Shown: in pieces, positions 44,335 through 54,887 of the stretch
Position numbering within the stretch: the stretch's first letter is position 1
Layout of the letters: the number at the start of each line of letters is the position of its first letter
Assembly: GCA_033807775.1 (NCBI GenBank)
Contig: CM066322.1
Coordinates: forward strand, 18,155,001 to 18,219,000
Reading direction: 5' to 3'
DNA: 64,000 nt
Source: Saussurea involucrata
Lineage: Eukaryota > Streptophyta > Magnoliopsida > Asterales > Asteraceae
Position numbers and translations under genes: made by a program
The notes under the pieces: generated by a model
The model's database searches: none
What the model saw: only the letters and a program-made list of their open reading frames with translations
Told to the model about the DNA's origin: nothing

Positions 44335-45122
44335 GCTTGCTTCGATTTAACGAGCATGTCGTCGATATAAACTTCCATTGTGTCACCGAGATGATCTTTG
44401 AACATTTTATTCACTAGGCGCTGGTAGGTGGAACCTGCATCTTTAGACCAAGTGGCATAACTTTATAGCAGTAAATACCTCGATCTGTCATGAACACAGT
44501 TTTCTCCTGGTCCTCGACGTGCATCAGGATCTGATTGTATCCAGAATAAGCATCCATGAACGTCAAAAGCTCATGTCCTGCTGTCGCATCGACCATAACG
44601 TCGATATGTGGTAATGGGAAAGGATCTTTTGGACAGGCTTTGTTGAGATCTGTAAAATCAATACAGACCCTCCACTTGCCATTTTTCTTTGCCACGACCA
44701 CGACATTGGCAAGCCAATCGGGGTACTTTACTTCTCGAATTTTCCCTGTCTTGAGGAGGTTGTCGACTTCATCATTTATTACTTTGTTCCTTTCAGGAGC
44801 GAATTTTCGCCGCTTTTGCTTGATGGGCTTGAATGACGGATCCACATTGAGCTTGTGGGAAATAACACTAGGGTCTATGCCGACCATATCTTCATGCGCC
44901 CATGCGAAGCAGTCGGCATATTCCTGCAAAAAAGATATGAGTTTTTCCTTAAGGCAGGGCCCGAGGGATGATCCTACGAGAACTTTCTGGTTAGGCTTGC
45001 TCGGGTCTAAGATGACTTCCTCTAATTGATAGTCGTTGATTATTTCAGGAATATCTTGTACGTCCTCAAGCCCTTCATTCATCTAGGCAATGATCTGCTC
45101 TTGATTTTCATGAGCTGCCATT
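44335..45122 (-). pseudogene. Gy5 leader joined to the RT N-terminal half
   Basis: On the minus strand ATG 45122 starts MAAHENQEQIIA, TAG follows, then MNEGLEDVQDIPEIINDYQLEEV and the pre-RT linker FAWAHEDMVGIDP, KQKRRKFAPERN, then RT: WRVCIDFTDLNKACPKD, LLTFMDAYSGYNQI, YCYKVMPLGL. A 1-nt loss near 44447 shifts the frame in LGLK(N)AGSTYQR. The catalytic YIDDMLVKS lies in the shifted frame at about 44362. The rest of RT is at 21223 downward, on the other side of Gy2. Gag and protease are missing, as in Gy3. Confidence 0.87.
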
Positions 45123-45222
45123 TTCCTGAAACAAATAAAAGAGGAAACTCCAAGAAACCGTTAGTAACACGCACGTTTGTCGAAGATTTTCTCTAGATGG
45201 GGTCCCACGGATGGTGCCAAAC

Positions 45223-46034
45223 TGTTAATGCCAAAAATCGTCCAAAAGGATAACTTAAGGTTGATTGTGGAATTTAACAACTAAAGAAAAGAAACTTTCG
45301 ACAAAGCGTACGACAAAGATAAAAAATGTAAAAGAGACAGAGATTTGGTGACGCGGGAAAAACCTCAACGAGGAAAAAACCCGCGGACGACTATGGAAGT
45401 CGTCGCTGCACTATGATCGCCAAACAGAGGCGATGTCCTTGAGTTTCAGGTGTAGAGATTACAGTGATTACAATACAAATGACTTATAATGTAAAAATAA
45501 CAAGTGTATCAAATGTAAAACAAGTGTGTCGTGTGCTGAAACTGCTGGTCGAGAGTGTAAGTCGTGCGTCGAGAGCGATCACTTGAGAGAAATTCTTGTA
45601 CTTTGGATGTTCTTGAGTACGCGGTGTGCCTCTGGAATTCGATGATCACAGATCTCCCTAAATGATGACTTTTCCTTCGTATTTATAGTCTTCGAGTGCA
45701 TTTAGTGTCTTCATAGTAACGGTCGTAACGGTCATTGCTGTTTAATGTTGTTAATTGCTCTGTCGGTTACATCCGTTGGCCATTAATATCATTGACCTGC
45801 ATTAAATGATGAGATCATAACAGTAGAATCATACGTTAGTTTGGTCGAGATCGTGTGTTTCCACACGATAGTCGAGGGTTATGTCCCGACGGTCGAGGTC
45901 GAGAGGTACGCTGCACATTGACTTTGGTCGTAAGACAAAAAAATGTTTAGGTTTTGACTTTGTTATGAAAAAAGTGCAATGAATGTTACTAGTGTCTTGG
46001 TCGTAGTCGAGATTGGTGATTTTTTGCCCAAACA
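45223..46034 (-). repeat. Gy5 5' LTR
   Basis: 812 bp, TGTTTGGGC (46034) to TTAACA (45223) on the minus strand, related to the Gy3 LTR but clearly diverged. TATAAATACG lies on the minus strand at 45679-45688. The primer site lies next to it (45204-45221, GGCACC in place of GGCGCC). The right flank ATGAC (46035-46039) matches the uninterrupted repeat unit at 47119, so it is the target duplication. Confidence 0.88.
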
Positions 46035-48984
46035 ATGACCATCAGAAACATCAGAAACAATGTGTGCAAAGAGGGATATGAACTTACAGAGTTTTTGGGA
46101 AGAATGGAGTATCGAGATTCCGTGATGAATGGAGCGAATGCTTGAGGCACAACAAAATGGAGATTGGAAGACGGGGTGTGCGTGTATTTCTGGATGGAGA
46201 TGGTGAAGGGTAGTGTCAAGGGCGAAGGGCCTAATTCGTAAAAGCAAATATATTATCACTTTTATTTTTTACTTTTATTTTAACTTGTTTAAAACTTTAG
46301 GTAAGTTTTTTCATTGAAATTAATTTTGTTTAAACTTTTAGTCACATTCTTTTCAAATTTAATAAAATAATATCATGTTTGAAAAGAAAATTTGTATATT
46401 ATGGAATAATTGTTTTTCATAATAGCACTAGCACGTTGCGCGTTTGCGGTTCTAGAAAAACCCGGTTTTTTGTTTTTGGCAGTTTCGGTTTTAAACTTTT
46501 TGATAAGGTTCTGTGGCAGTTTCTTGCTTATAACTGTCAACCGAACAAATTGCTATATCTATGCCAAAATCGTAGCCTTTCAACACTTCCTTTTCTCTCT
46601 TCATTTTTCAGAAACAGATATGTATGTTCATGGGATTAGGTGAATCCTGGGGGTAAATTGGCTTGAATCCAAAATCATTTGTGGGGGGCTAATATTATCC
46701 TAAGGGTAGTGATTGAGATCACATCCTAATCTATTTGTTTTCCTGTTTTCTGCAGTACAATTTCTAACATCATGAAAACCCAGTTCACCGCTAAAATACG
46801 CCGACGCACAGACCAACAGACGAGAACTAAACAACGATGTTACCGGCTACCGGAGTAATCAGCGCCACGGTTTCACTTTCGATTCTCCGATACTAAACCT
46901 AACATACGATTAATCTCACACTACCACAAAATTTTTCCAAATTTTTCAAAAATTAAAATGACTCAGAAACCTCAGAAACAATGTGTGCAAAGAGGGAGAT
47001 GAACTTATAGATTTTTTTTTGGGAAGAATGGAGTCTCGAGATTCCGCGACGAATGGAAAGAATGCTTGAAGCACAAGAAAATGGAGACCTATGAACCACA
47101 AATTTGTCAAACATTAAAATGACCATCAGAAACAATGTGTGCAAAGAGGGAGATGAACTTACAGAGTTTTTGGAAAGAATGGAGTATCGAGATTCCGCGA
47201 TGAATGGATCGAATGCTTGAGGCACAACAAAATGGAGATTGGAAGACGGGGTGTGCGTGTATTTCTGGATGGAGATGGTGAAGGGTTGTGGCAAGGGCGA
47301 AGGGCCTAATTCGTAAAAGCAAATATATTATCACTTTTATTTTTTACTTTTATTTTAACTTGTTTAAAACTTTGGGTAAGTTTTTTCATTGAAATTAATT
47401 TTGTTTAAACTTTTAGTCACATTCTCTTCAAATTTAATAAAATAATATCAGGTTTGAAAAGAAAATTTGTATATTGTGGAATAATTGTTTTTCATAATAG
47501 CACTAGCATGTTGCGCGTTTGCGGTTCTAGAAAAACCCGGTTTTCTTGTTTTTGGCAGTTTCGGTTTTAAACTTTTGGATAAGGTTCTGTGGCAGTTTCT
47601 TGCTTATAATTGTCAACCGAACAGATTGCTATATCTATGCCAAAATCGTAGCCTTTCAACACTTCCTTTTCTCTCTTCATTTTTCAGAAAAAAGATATGT
47701 ATGTTCATGGGATTAGGTGAATCCTGGGGGTAAATTGGCTAGAACTCAAAATCATTTGCGGGGGCTAATATTATCCTAAGGATAGTGATTGAGATCACAT
47801 CCTAATCTATTTGTTTTCCTGTTTTCTGCAGTACAATTTCTAACATCATGAACACCCGGTTCACCGCCAAAATGCGCCGACGCACAGACCAACAGACGAG
47901 AACTAAACAGCGATGTTACCGGCTGCCGGAGTAATCAGCGCCACGGTTTCACTTTCGATTCTCCAATACTAAACCTAACATACGATTAATCTCACACTAC
48001 CACAAAAATTTTCCAAAAATTTCAAAAATTAAAATGACTCGGAAACAATGTGTGCAAAGAGGGAGATGAACTTACAGATTTTTTTTGGGAAGAATGGAGT
48101 CTCGAGATTCCGCGACGAATGGAGCGAATGCTTGAAGCACAAGAAAATGGAGACCTATGAACCACAAATTTGTCAAACATTAAAATGACCATCAGAAACA
48201 ATGTGTGCAAAGAGGGAGATGAACTTACAGAGTTTTTGGAAAGAATGGAGTATCGAGATTCCGCGATGAATGGATCGAATGCTTGAGGCACAACAAAATG
48301 GAGATTGGAAGACGGGGTGTGCGTGTATTTCTGGATGGAGATGGTGAAGGGTTGTGGCAAGGGCGAAGGGCCTAATTCGTAAAAGCAAATATATTATCAC
48401 TTTTATTTTTTACTTTTATTTTAACTTGTTTAAAACTTTGGGTAAGTTTTTTCATTGAAATTAATTTTGTTCAAACTTTTAGTCACATTTTGTTCAAATT
48501 TAATAAAATAATATCAGGTTTGAAAAGAAAATTTGTATATTGTGGAATAATTGTTTTTCATAATAGCACTAGCACGTTGCACGTTTGCGGTTCTAGAAAA
48601 ACCCGGTTTTTTTGTTTTTGGCAGTTTCGGTTTTAAACTTTTGGATAAGGTTATGTGGCAGTTTCTTGCTTATAACTGTCAACCGAACAGATTGCTATAT
48701 CTATGCCAAAATCGTAGCCTTTCAACACTTCCTTTTCTCTCTTCATTTTTCAGAAACAGATATGTATGTTCATGGGATTAGGTGAATCCTGATTGGCTTG
48801 AATCCAAAATCATTTGTGGGGGCTAATATTATCCTAAGGATAGTGATTGAGATCACATCCTAATCTATTTGTTTTCCTGTTTTCTGCAGTACAATTTCTA
48901 ACATCATGAACACCCGGTTCACCGCTAAAATGCGCCGACGCACAGACCAACAGACGAGAACTAAACAGCGATGTTACCGGTACA
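46035..48984 (+). repeat. 1.07-kb tandem repeat, about 2.75 copies
   Basis: Units start ATGACCATCAGAAAC at 46035, 47119 and 48185, so periods are 1,084 and 1,066 bp; the third unit ends near 48984. Identity by eye is well above 90 percent. Each full unit also has an inner duplication of a 120-150-bp block (GAAACAATGTGTGCAAAGAGGGA, seen for example at 46976 and 47131). The unit has CACTAGCACGTTGCGCGTTTGCGGTTCTAG and TTTCTGCAGTACAATTTC words. Several short frames are open on both strands but none begins with ATG and persists through all copies. I do not recognise it. Confidence 0.85.
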
Positions 48985-49947
48985 CGCCTTAGACATTGGG
49001 TGGATGCAAAAGAAATGATACGCACGACTTGGTGGCGACTTTCCCCGCATGCAAGACGCTTTCATCATTGTTTTGGAATTACACATGCAGTTTCCAAATC
49101 ATGCGTTGCTTCTATCATGGGGACGGTGGTGTTTCCATTTTTTTTATGAGATTAATGGTTTTCTTCCAATTCGAAAATGGCTCTCTATCTCTCTAAACAT
49201 AACACACACTCTCTCTAAAATTACATAATATAGTTTATAGATATTGGAAGGGTCCAAGATTTTCGTTTTCTCTCCATTCCAAGCATTGTACTCAAAATCG
49301 TGATAGTGGACTTCTTGGTGGTCTCCTCCGCCTGTACGTAGTTTTTCACGTTTTGGGTTTCCCACGTAAATTAGGGTGTGGTCTTTCTCCTTTATTTTTC
49401 TGCAATTTGTTTATGTATGTTTGTTGGGTTTTGCTGATTATTGGATTGTTTGTTCATCGAAGTTTTTGGTAGAATAATCCTGGTTTTCCGTTTGAATCAA
49501 AACGGTTCTCACTTGGAGCATCGATTTTGGGTTTGTGATTGGAACGTTTACGGTTCGATTTTTACAACATATGTATATATATATGTTGAAAACTAAGAAA
49601 TTTGATGAAAGTTGAACCCATATTCAGGTCTTTTTGTACAAAAGCAACAACATTTACCAACTCTACAATTAGACACATGGCCAAAAATTATGTTTAAAAA
49701 TATAAAGAGAACACAACAAAGGCAACAAAGTGTGTGGTAAGTTGAGGTTAACATCGAAAACATGAGAAGTGGATATGAATCGTTAATTACTTTTAATCAA
49801 ATGCATTTTCATAATTTACAGCTTAGAAGGGAATTGCTCCGGTGCATTTCGACGCATCTCATCCTAATGTACGTCAATTTTTCAACCTTTAAGATAATTC
49901 TCACGTTAACCTTAAATTCTCAACAGAACCAATCCACCCAGCAAAAC
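48985..49947. other. Single-copy stretch, nothing recognised
   Basis: About 960 bp with CT-rich parts (ACACACTCTCTCTAAA near 49205) and an ATATATAT run near 49575. No frame over 75 codons looks real. The CT-rich tract and the TTTCTGCAATTTG word could belong to the 5' region of a plant gene whose coding part is absent. Confidence 0.4.
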
Positions 49948-50024
49948 GGGAAATTGACCAAAATAGCCCTACCACAAACCCATAGTGAGAAAATAGCCAA
50001 AGTCTCTCCGGATTTACCAAAATG

Positions 50025-50165
50025 GCCACGGGTCCGCACTCAATCCAGTGCGGACCGCACTCCCCTAAAAAAACGACGTCGTTTAGTATTTAAAAGAATT
50101 TTTTTAAAACCGGGTGCGGCACCGCACTTGCGGACCTGGAAACGCAAGTGCGGATGCGGAGCAAA
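50025..50165 (+). promoter_or_regulatory. GC-rich subterminal motifs of the Mutator-like element
   Basis: Contains GTCCGCACTCAATCCAGTGCGGAC (inverted repeat, about 50032-50055), GGTGCGGCACCGCACTTGCGG, and CGCAAGTGCGGATGCGGAG at 50143-50161. The last recurs inverted and exactly (19 bp) at 54745-54763 in the internal bidirectional promoter. Subterminal repeats of this kind often bind transposase; that is inference. Confidence 0.5.
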
Positions 50166-50692
50166 CCCTAAAAAATGCCCAGCCGCCACTGCCATTGCGT
50201 TTCTTACTTTAAGAACAACCCCAACCCCACACTTACCCCACCTGCGATTTTAAAAAAAAATTGGTCCCCCCCTTGTAATTTTTTAATAAATTTGGTCCCC
50301 CTTGGCACGTGAAATCGAGCACGATTTTGAAGTCAAGCACGAGAGTGGAATACACGCATTTTTTACACACAATGTCGGACGAGGTAAGTTTTTTAAACAC
50401 AATGTTCGCATCTTTCGTTTTTTTAATCTAAGTTTGTATTAAACTTTGTGTAAGTTTATTAATGTATGTATTGTATGAAAAATGTAATGTTGTTTAAATT
50501 TTACATAATGTTTTTGTTCACATTTGTTTTATTTTGGAGTATGTAATGTTGTTTAAATTTTATTTTGTTATTTAGTATTGTAAATGCATGATATTTTTAA
50601 TCTAAGTAAACTTTGTTTCAATTTTACATAATGTTCTTGTTCACATTTGTTCTATTTGGAGTATGTAATGTGGTTTAAGTTGGGAAAACCTG

Positions 50693-51235
50693 TTTTCTGG
50701 AAATTTACAGCTTTGGTCCGTATAGTTTGAAAATTGACGGTTTAGACCCCTAAACTTTGAAAAATGGCACTTTAGGCCCCTAAACTTGGATTTTCCCCCA
50801 ATTTTGTAGGAAAGTAGTCCCATGCATTTACAAAATTCTGTTTTCTGGAAAAATACAGCTTTGGTCCCTATAGTTTGAAAAATGACGGTTTAGGCCCCTA
50901 AACTTTGAAAATTTGCACTTTAGCCCCATAAACTTGGATTTTCCCCCAATTTTGTAGGAAAGTAGTCCCATGCATTTACAAAATTCTGTTTTCTGGAAAA
51001 ATACAGCTTTGCTCCTTATAGTTTGAAAATGACAGTTTAGGCCCCAAAACTTTGAAAATTGGCACTTTAGCCCCCTAAACTTGGATTTTCCCCCAATTTT
51101 GTAGGAAAGTAGTCCCATGCATTTACAAAATTCAGTTTTCTGGAAAAATACAGCTTTGGTCCCTATAGTTTGAAAAATGGTGGTTTAGGCCCCTAAACTT
51201 TGAAAATTGGCACTTTAGCCCCCTAAACTTTGATA
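50693..51235 (+). repeat. 148-bp tandem repeat, about 3.7 copies
   Basis: Units start TTTTCTGGAAA at 50693, 50841, 50989 and 51136 (periods 148, 148, 147). Each has GGTCCCTATAGTTTGAAAA, two or three CCCCTAAACTTTGAAAA words and GTAGGAAAGTAGTCCCATGCA. It lies 5' of the Ulp1-type gene. Confidence 0.9.
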
Positions 51236-51263
51236 TTTATATACGCAAGAAATTAGGGAGTAT

Positions 51264-53885
51264 TTGACGATTAATTCAAAGCTATGCCGGTTGAGAGAAA
51301 TCCGTGAGAAGTTAACCCAGCATAGGCTTGATCTTTTTCGCGCCACTTGTTTTGGTGCGTTGTTGGATTCTCAGGACTTCACTAACGACCCTGCGCTTGT
51401 TCTTACCATATTGAAGAAGGAGATATCCCCCCTGGTGGTCATCCGAGGGATTCATTATATTACCATTTTCACGGGCACACACTTAGGTATGACCCGGAGG
51501 AGTTTTGTCTTATGTCGGGACTCATTTTTGGCCCAAGGTCGGGCCTTCCTGCACCCAGGCCTAAGGGATTTGTTCATAGAATATTTGGGAACGGTAAATT
51601 GACCATTGGCCGCCTCAAGCCCTTGTTTGACACCTTCAGCGACCAAGTTGGTATAGACGGTTTCTCGGACTTTGATGTTGTCCGAGTATGTTTGATGATG
51701 ATGGTGGAGGAGTTCTTCCTTGGCCGACAGCATCATTTGCCCATTTCGCAAACCGTCCTTGCATTGATAGAGAATATTGGGGCTTGGAACCGATATCCTT
51801 GGGGCAGTTTCATCTGGGATTATACATATTCGCAGATGAAAGATTTTATTGAGCGTCGGCCTGAAAAGAAGCCGAAGCTGACGTTAACGGGCTTTATCCA
51901 GCCGTTCAAGGTTAGTTACCACAATATTAAATATTTCTACAATTGTTAATGACTTTGTATGCGTAACATTACTTTTTCCACATATATGGATTCTCGAGAC
52001 TTTTCCTCGCTCGAGTAAGTATTTCGTGCAGCACAACCGGGTTCCTAGGATAAGTGGGTGGGCTAGGAAACGAAAAGTATTATATACACCAAATATTAGT
52101 GACATTTTGTTGGTGACGGCGCGGGTAAGAATTTTTACAATGTTGGAGGTTTGTATGAAGATAACCCCTAAAATTCTAATATTTCGTCAACTCTTGCATA
52201 TATTAGGAGGAGGACCAACCACTCACGAGACTTGTCGCCACAGATCAAGAAGAGGGAGAGGGGTGGTATTGGTCCAGCCAGATGTTCTTCCGCGGTGAAG
52301 CCGGTGGTGACCCTGACGACGACGAGGACGGCAATGATGACGATGACGAGGACGGCAATGATGACGAGGACGAGGTCGTTAACGATCAGGAGCACGATAC
52401 ATCAGGGATTCCGAGCTTCACCAAACAGGGATTCCGGGCTCCAACACCACCAGTCCGTTTCTCAGATCTGCCCTCTAGGGAGTTTCCGTCCGATGACCCG
52501 AACTGGGCGCATGTGGGTCTGCTTCAGCAGGCTGGTGTTTGGCTTGAGAGTCGTTTTGAGGCTCATCTTAATGTAAGTATTTCATTTAACACCGTTTAAC
52601 ATTTTGGTATGCAAACTTACTAACACCGTTTAACATTTTGGTACTTGTACGCAGGAGTCATCACATCCACCCCCTCCTCCTTCTTCTCCTTGGTTTGACA
52701 ATTTATTCTCTCCCAGTCCATCACATCCGGATGTTCCGTTTCGTCCACTAGGATCTGTGCTCATGCCGCAATCTGGCTTTTGCACCATGGGCATGTCAAT
52801 GGCGCTTCATGAAACTGCAACAACATCAATGCCGATTCATAAACTTGGCATGGACATGTCACCCTTCTTAACCAGTCCTGTCATTTACCCACCTGAGATG
52901 GAGGAGGAACCCCTTGGTAGGGGGCACGCCAGCGTTGTCCTTCGAGATGGCATTCGTCTCCTTATACGCAGTGTCCTGATACTACCCCCGTTAGGCCCCG
53001 TTCGACTGGTACCAGTAGGCTGCAGCCATTTGTTGAGCAACTCTACCTCCAAAACCAGTTGGGCAGTATGAGGATTTCTTATTTACCTCGTGGTCTTGTA
53101 GAACCAACGTTTTGGGGGCAATTATTGGGCTATGAAAACCATGGATGGCTTGAAGACCCGGTTAGTACATTCATATGTTATTATAGTCCTACAATTTGAA
53201 TACCAAAAAAGCATCAGTGTAGCTTATCATTGAATGGTTTATTTATAGCATATCGAGGCATGGGTTCGAAGGGCGCTCACCTCACGTTCTCCAGATAGCA
53301 ACTGGACGATGGTCGTCCCAGAGTGGTGGGGAAGGTTGATACTTGGGCACCTACTTGAGGTAGTCTCGCAAATTGACGGGTCAATGACTTTGTCGGACGG
53401 ATTTCCTACATGGACAGGATCTGTGAACATTGTATGTAATCTAAGTTTCCCTATTTCAAACATTATGAATTTATACTATCTAACTAATGTTAACTTTATG
53501 TTTGCAGGTTCTTATACCCATAAACATCGATAACAACCATTGGGTGCTTGGGGAGTTGTCCTTACAGACCATGCAGATGATTGTATATGATAGTTATCAG
53601 ACCGTTTCGCCTAGAATTGCCGAGATGCTTCAGACATTCAAAACAAGTATGACGTTCGTATTAAGGTGTCTACAACACAATGAACGAGCTGGGCGGATGT
53701 AACAATTCAGATGGAGTTATGCAGCGAATGTTCCCCAGCAGACTGGTCAGCTAGGCGACTGTGGTGCTTTCACCTGCCGATTTTTGTCAGATAGGGTTAA
53801 CGGGCAACTACCTAACATGGATATCGATATCAAGGCTTGGCGGAGAGAAATGGCAGAATGTTTTTGGACCTCCGCGTTGAATTAG
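51264..53885 (+). pseudogene. DUF1985 and Ulp1-type (C48) protease gene, decayed
   Basis: Exonic pieces on the plus strand. About 51264-51915 give a DUF1985 domain: LREIREKLTQHRLDLFRATCFG, frameshift near 51460, then RYDPEEFCLMSGLIFG and NIGAWNRYPWGSFIWD. A piece near 51987-52125 reads IWILETFP...RISGWARK. An Asp/Glu/Asn-Asp repeat region follows (52290-52390). The protease domain starts near 53250 (HIEAWVRRAL), has an intron 53430-53508 (GTATGT..TTTGCAG) and continues IPINIDNNHWVLG with the catalytic His, VYDSYQ with the Asp, and GQLGDCGAFTC with Gln and Cys. A TAA at 53700-53702 falls between Asp and Cys. Ulp1-type enzymes cut SUMO or related conjugates; this copy seems dead. Confidence 0.82.
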
Positions 53886-54138
53886 CTTTTAAAAGTTGTA
53901 TAGATTTTAAAAGTTGTATAGCTTTCATTGTATAGCTTTTATTATTTACGGTATAATTTTTATTGTTTGGTGTTTCACTTTTATTATTTACATCTTTACC
54001 TCAATCAACTTCACAATAGTTACACAATTCTCAATATAAACACAATGAATTCATTGAAACTACAATTATTAAGAGATAAGTACATACTTGCGAAAGTGTT
54101 ACTAAAAATCAAAATCATTTATTCATGACCAAACTACA

Positions 54139-54305
54139 ACATGAAACAACAACATAGATAATGCAAAGTACAACATGAAAAAACAACATAGAAACTGCAA
54201 GGCACAACATGAAACAACAACATAGAAATGCAAGACACAACATGAAACAACAACATAGAAAATGCAAGACACATCCTGAAACAACAACATAGAAACTGCA
54301 ACAAC
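54139..54305 (+). repeat. 34-bp tandem repeat, 5 copies, 3' of the coiled-coil gene
   Basis: Units ACAACATGAAACAACAACAT..AATGCAAG.C with small changes, period about 33-35 bp. It lies directly after the stop of the minus-strand coiled-coil gene and so could be part of its 3' UTR. Confidence 0.85.
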
Positions 54306-54316
54306 ACTACCACCAC

Positions 54317-54637
54317 CTAAGGATAAAGTGCATTACACCTATCGATGAAGGCTTGCTTCTCGCTTATCTGTGCTTGAAGAACTGCGAACTGTTGTACGAT
54401 GTTGTGGACGTGTAAGTTTTCTTGACGAATACGGGACTCCTTATCTTTGATTTCCCTCTTCATCCTTTTTATCTCCTTTTCTTCATCTTCCATCCTTTTC
54501 AGATGTCCCTCCTTCCTAGCCAACAATTGTGTCCACTCTACAGTTAATTCCTCGATCTCCTTTTCACTTTTTTCTACCTCCCTCTTTAACTTATTCGGCA
54601 TTACTTGTGAAGACTGTGGGTTTGAAGAAGATGCCAT
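54317..54637 (-). CDS. Small coiled-coil protein of the Mutator-like element (CC1)
   Basis: 106 residues, ATG 54637, no introns apparent. A Ser/Asn-rich start (MASSSNPQSSQ) is followed by one long coiled coil over residues about 15-95 and the end SEKQAFIDRCNALYP. The end resembles that of the divergently transcribed neighbour CC2 (AEKVAYITKMQDIYP) and both are coiled coils, so the two are probably paralogues. TATAAATA lies on the minus strand near 54704-54711. No function is known; an oligomerisation partner of the transposase or the protease is possible. The frame is intact, unlike the protease and transposase beside it. Confidence 0.65.
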   Translation of the reverse strand: MASSSNPQSSQVMPNKLKREVEKSEKEIEELTVEWTQLLARKEGHLKRMEDEEKEIKRMKREIKDKESRIRQENLHVHNIVQQFAVLQAQISEKQAFIDRCNALYP

Positions 54638-54887
54638 TTGCTTGGTGAAAGATGACAGTACAAAGTCGTATGAGTGTTGTGTGTCTTAAGTTGGAACTAA
54701 GTTGGGTATTTATAGCCACAACATCGCAAGTGCGAACCTTCTCACTCCGCATCCGCACTTGCGAACCTACCCGCATCCGCACTTGCGAACCTACCCGCAT
54801 CCGCAAGTACGACTATAAGTAGGTGGTCTGATGAATTAGTAATTCACAAGTTGTTATCTATCCTTTCTACCATTTCGTGCCACTATT
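54638..54887. promoter_or_regulatory. Bidirectional promoter between CC1 and CC2
   Basis: 250 bp with outward-facing TATA boxes: TATAAATA on the minus strand near 54704-54711 and TATAAG on the plus strand near 54812. Between them (54724-54805) lie three copies of a 24-bp unit CGCATCCGCACTTGCGAACC and one inverted CGCAAGTGCGAACC. The 19-bp CTCCGCATCCGCACTTGCG (54745-54763) is shared with the element's left end at 50143-50161 in inverse orientation. Confidence 0.6.

Noticed and set aside
47107..47334. Ser/His/Arg-rich minus-strand frames in the 1.07-kb repeat, resembling organelle targeting peptides
   Set aside because: They lack an ATG start and differ in length between repeat units; composition alone is not enough.
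49000..49400. A host gene start in the CT-rich stretch
   Set aside because: No frame of reasonable length follows and no splice pattern could be supported.
50740..51235. CCCTAAA words as interstitial telomere repeats
   Set aside because: They are isolated words inside a 148-bp unit and never occur as CCCTAAACCCTAAA in tandem.
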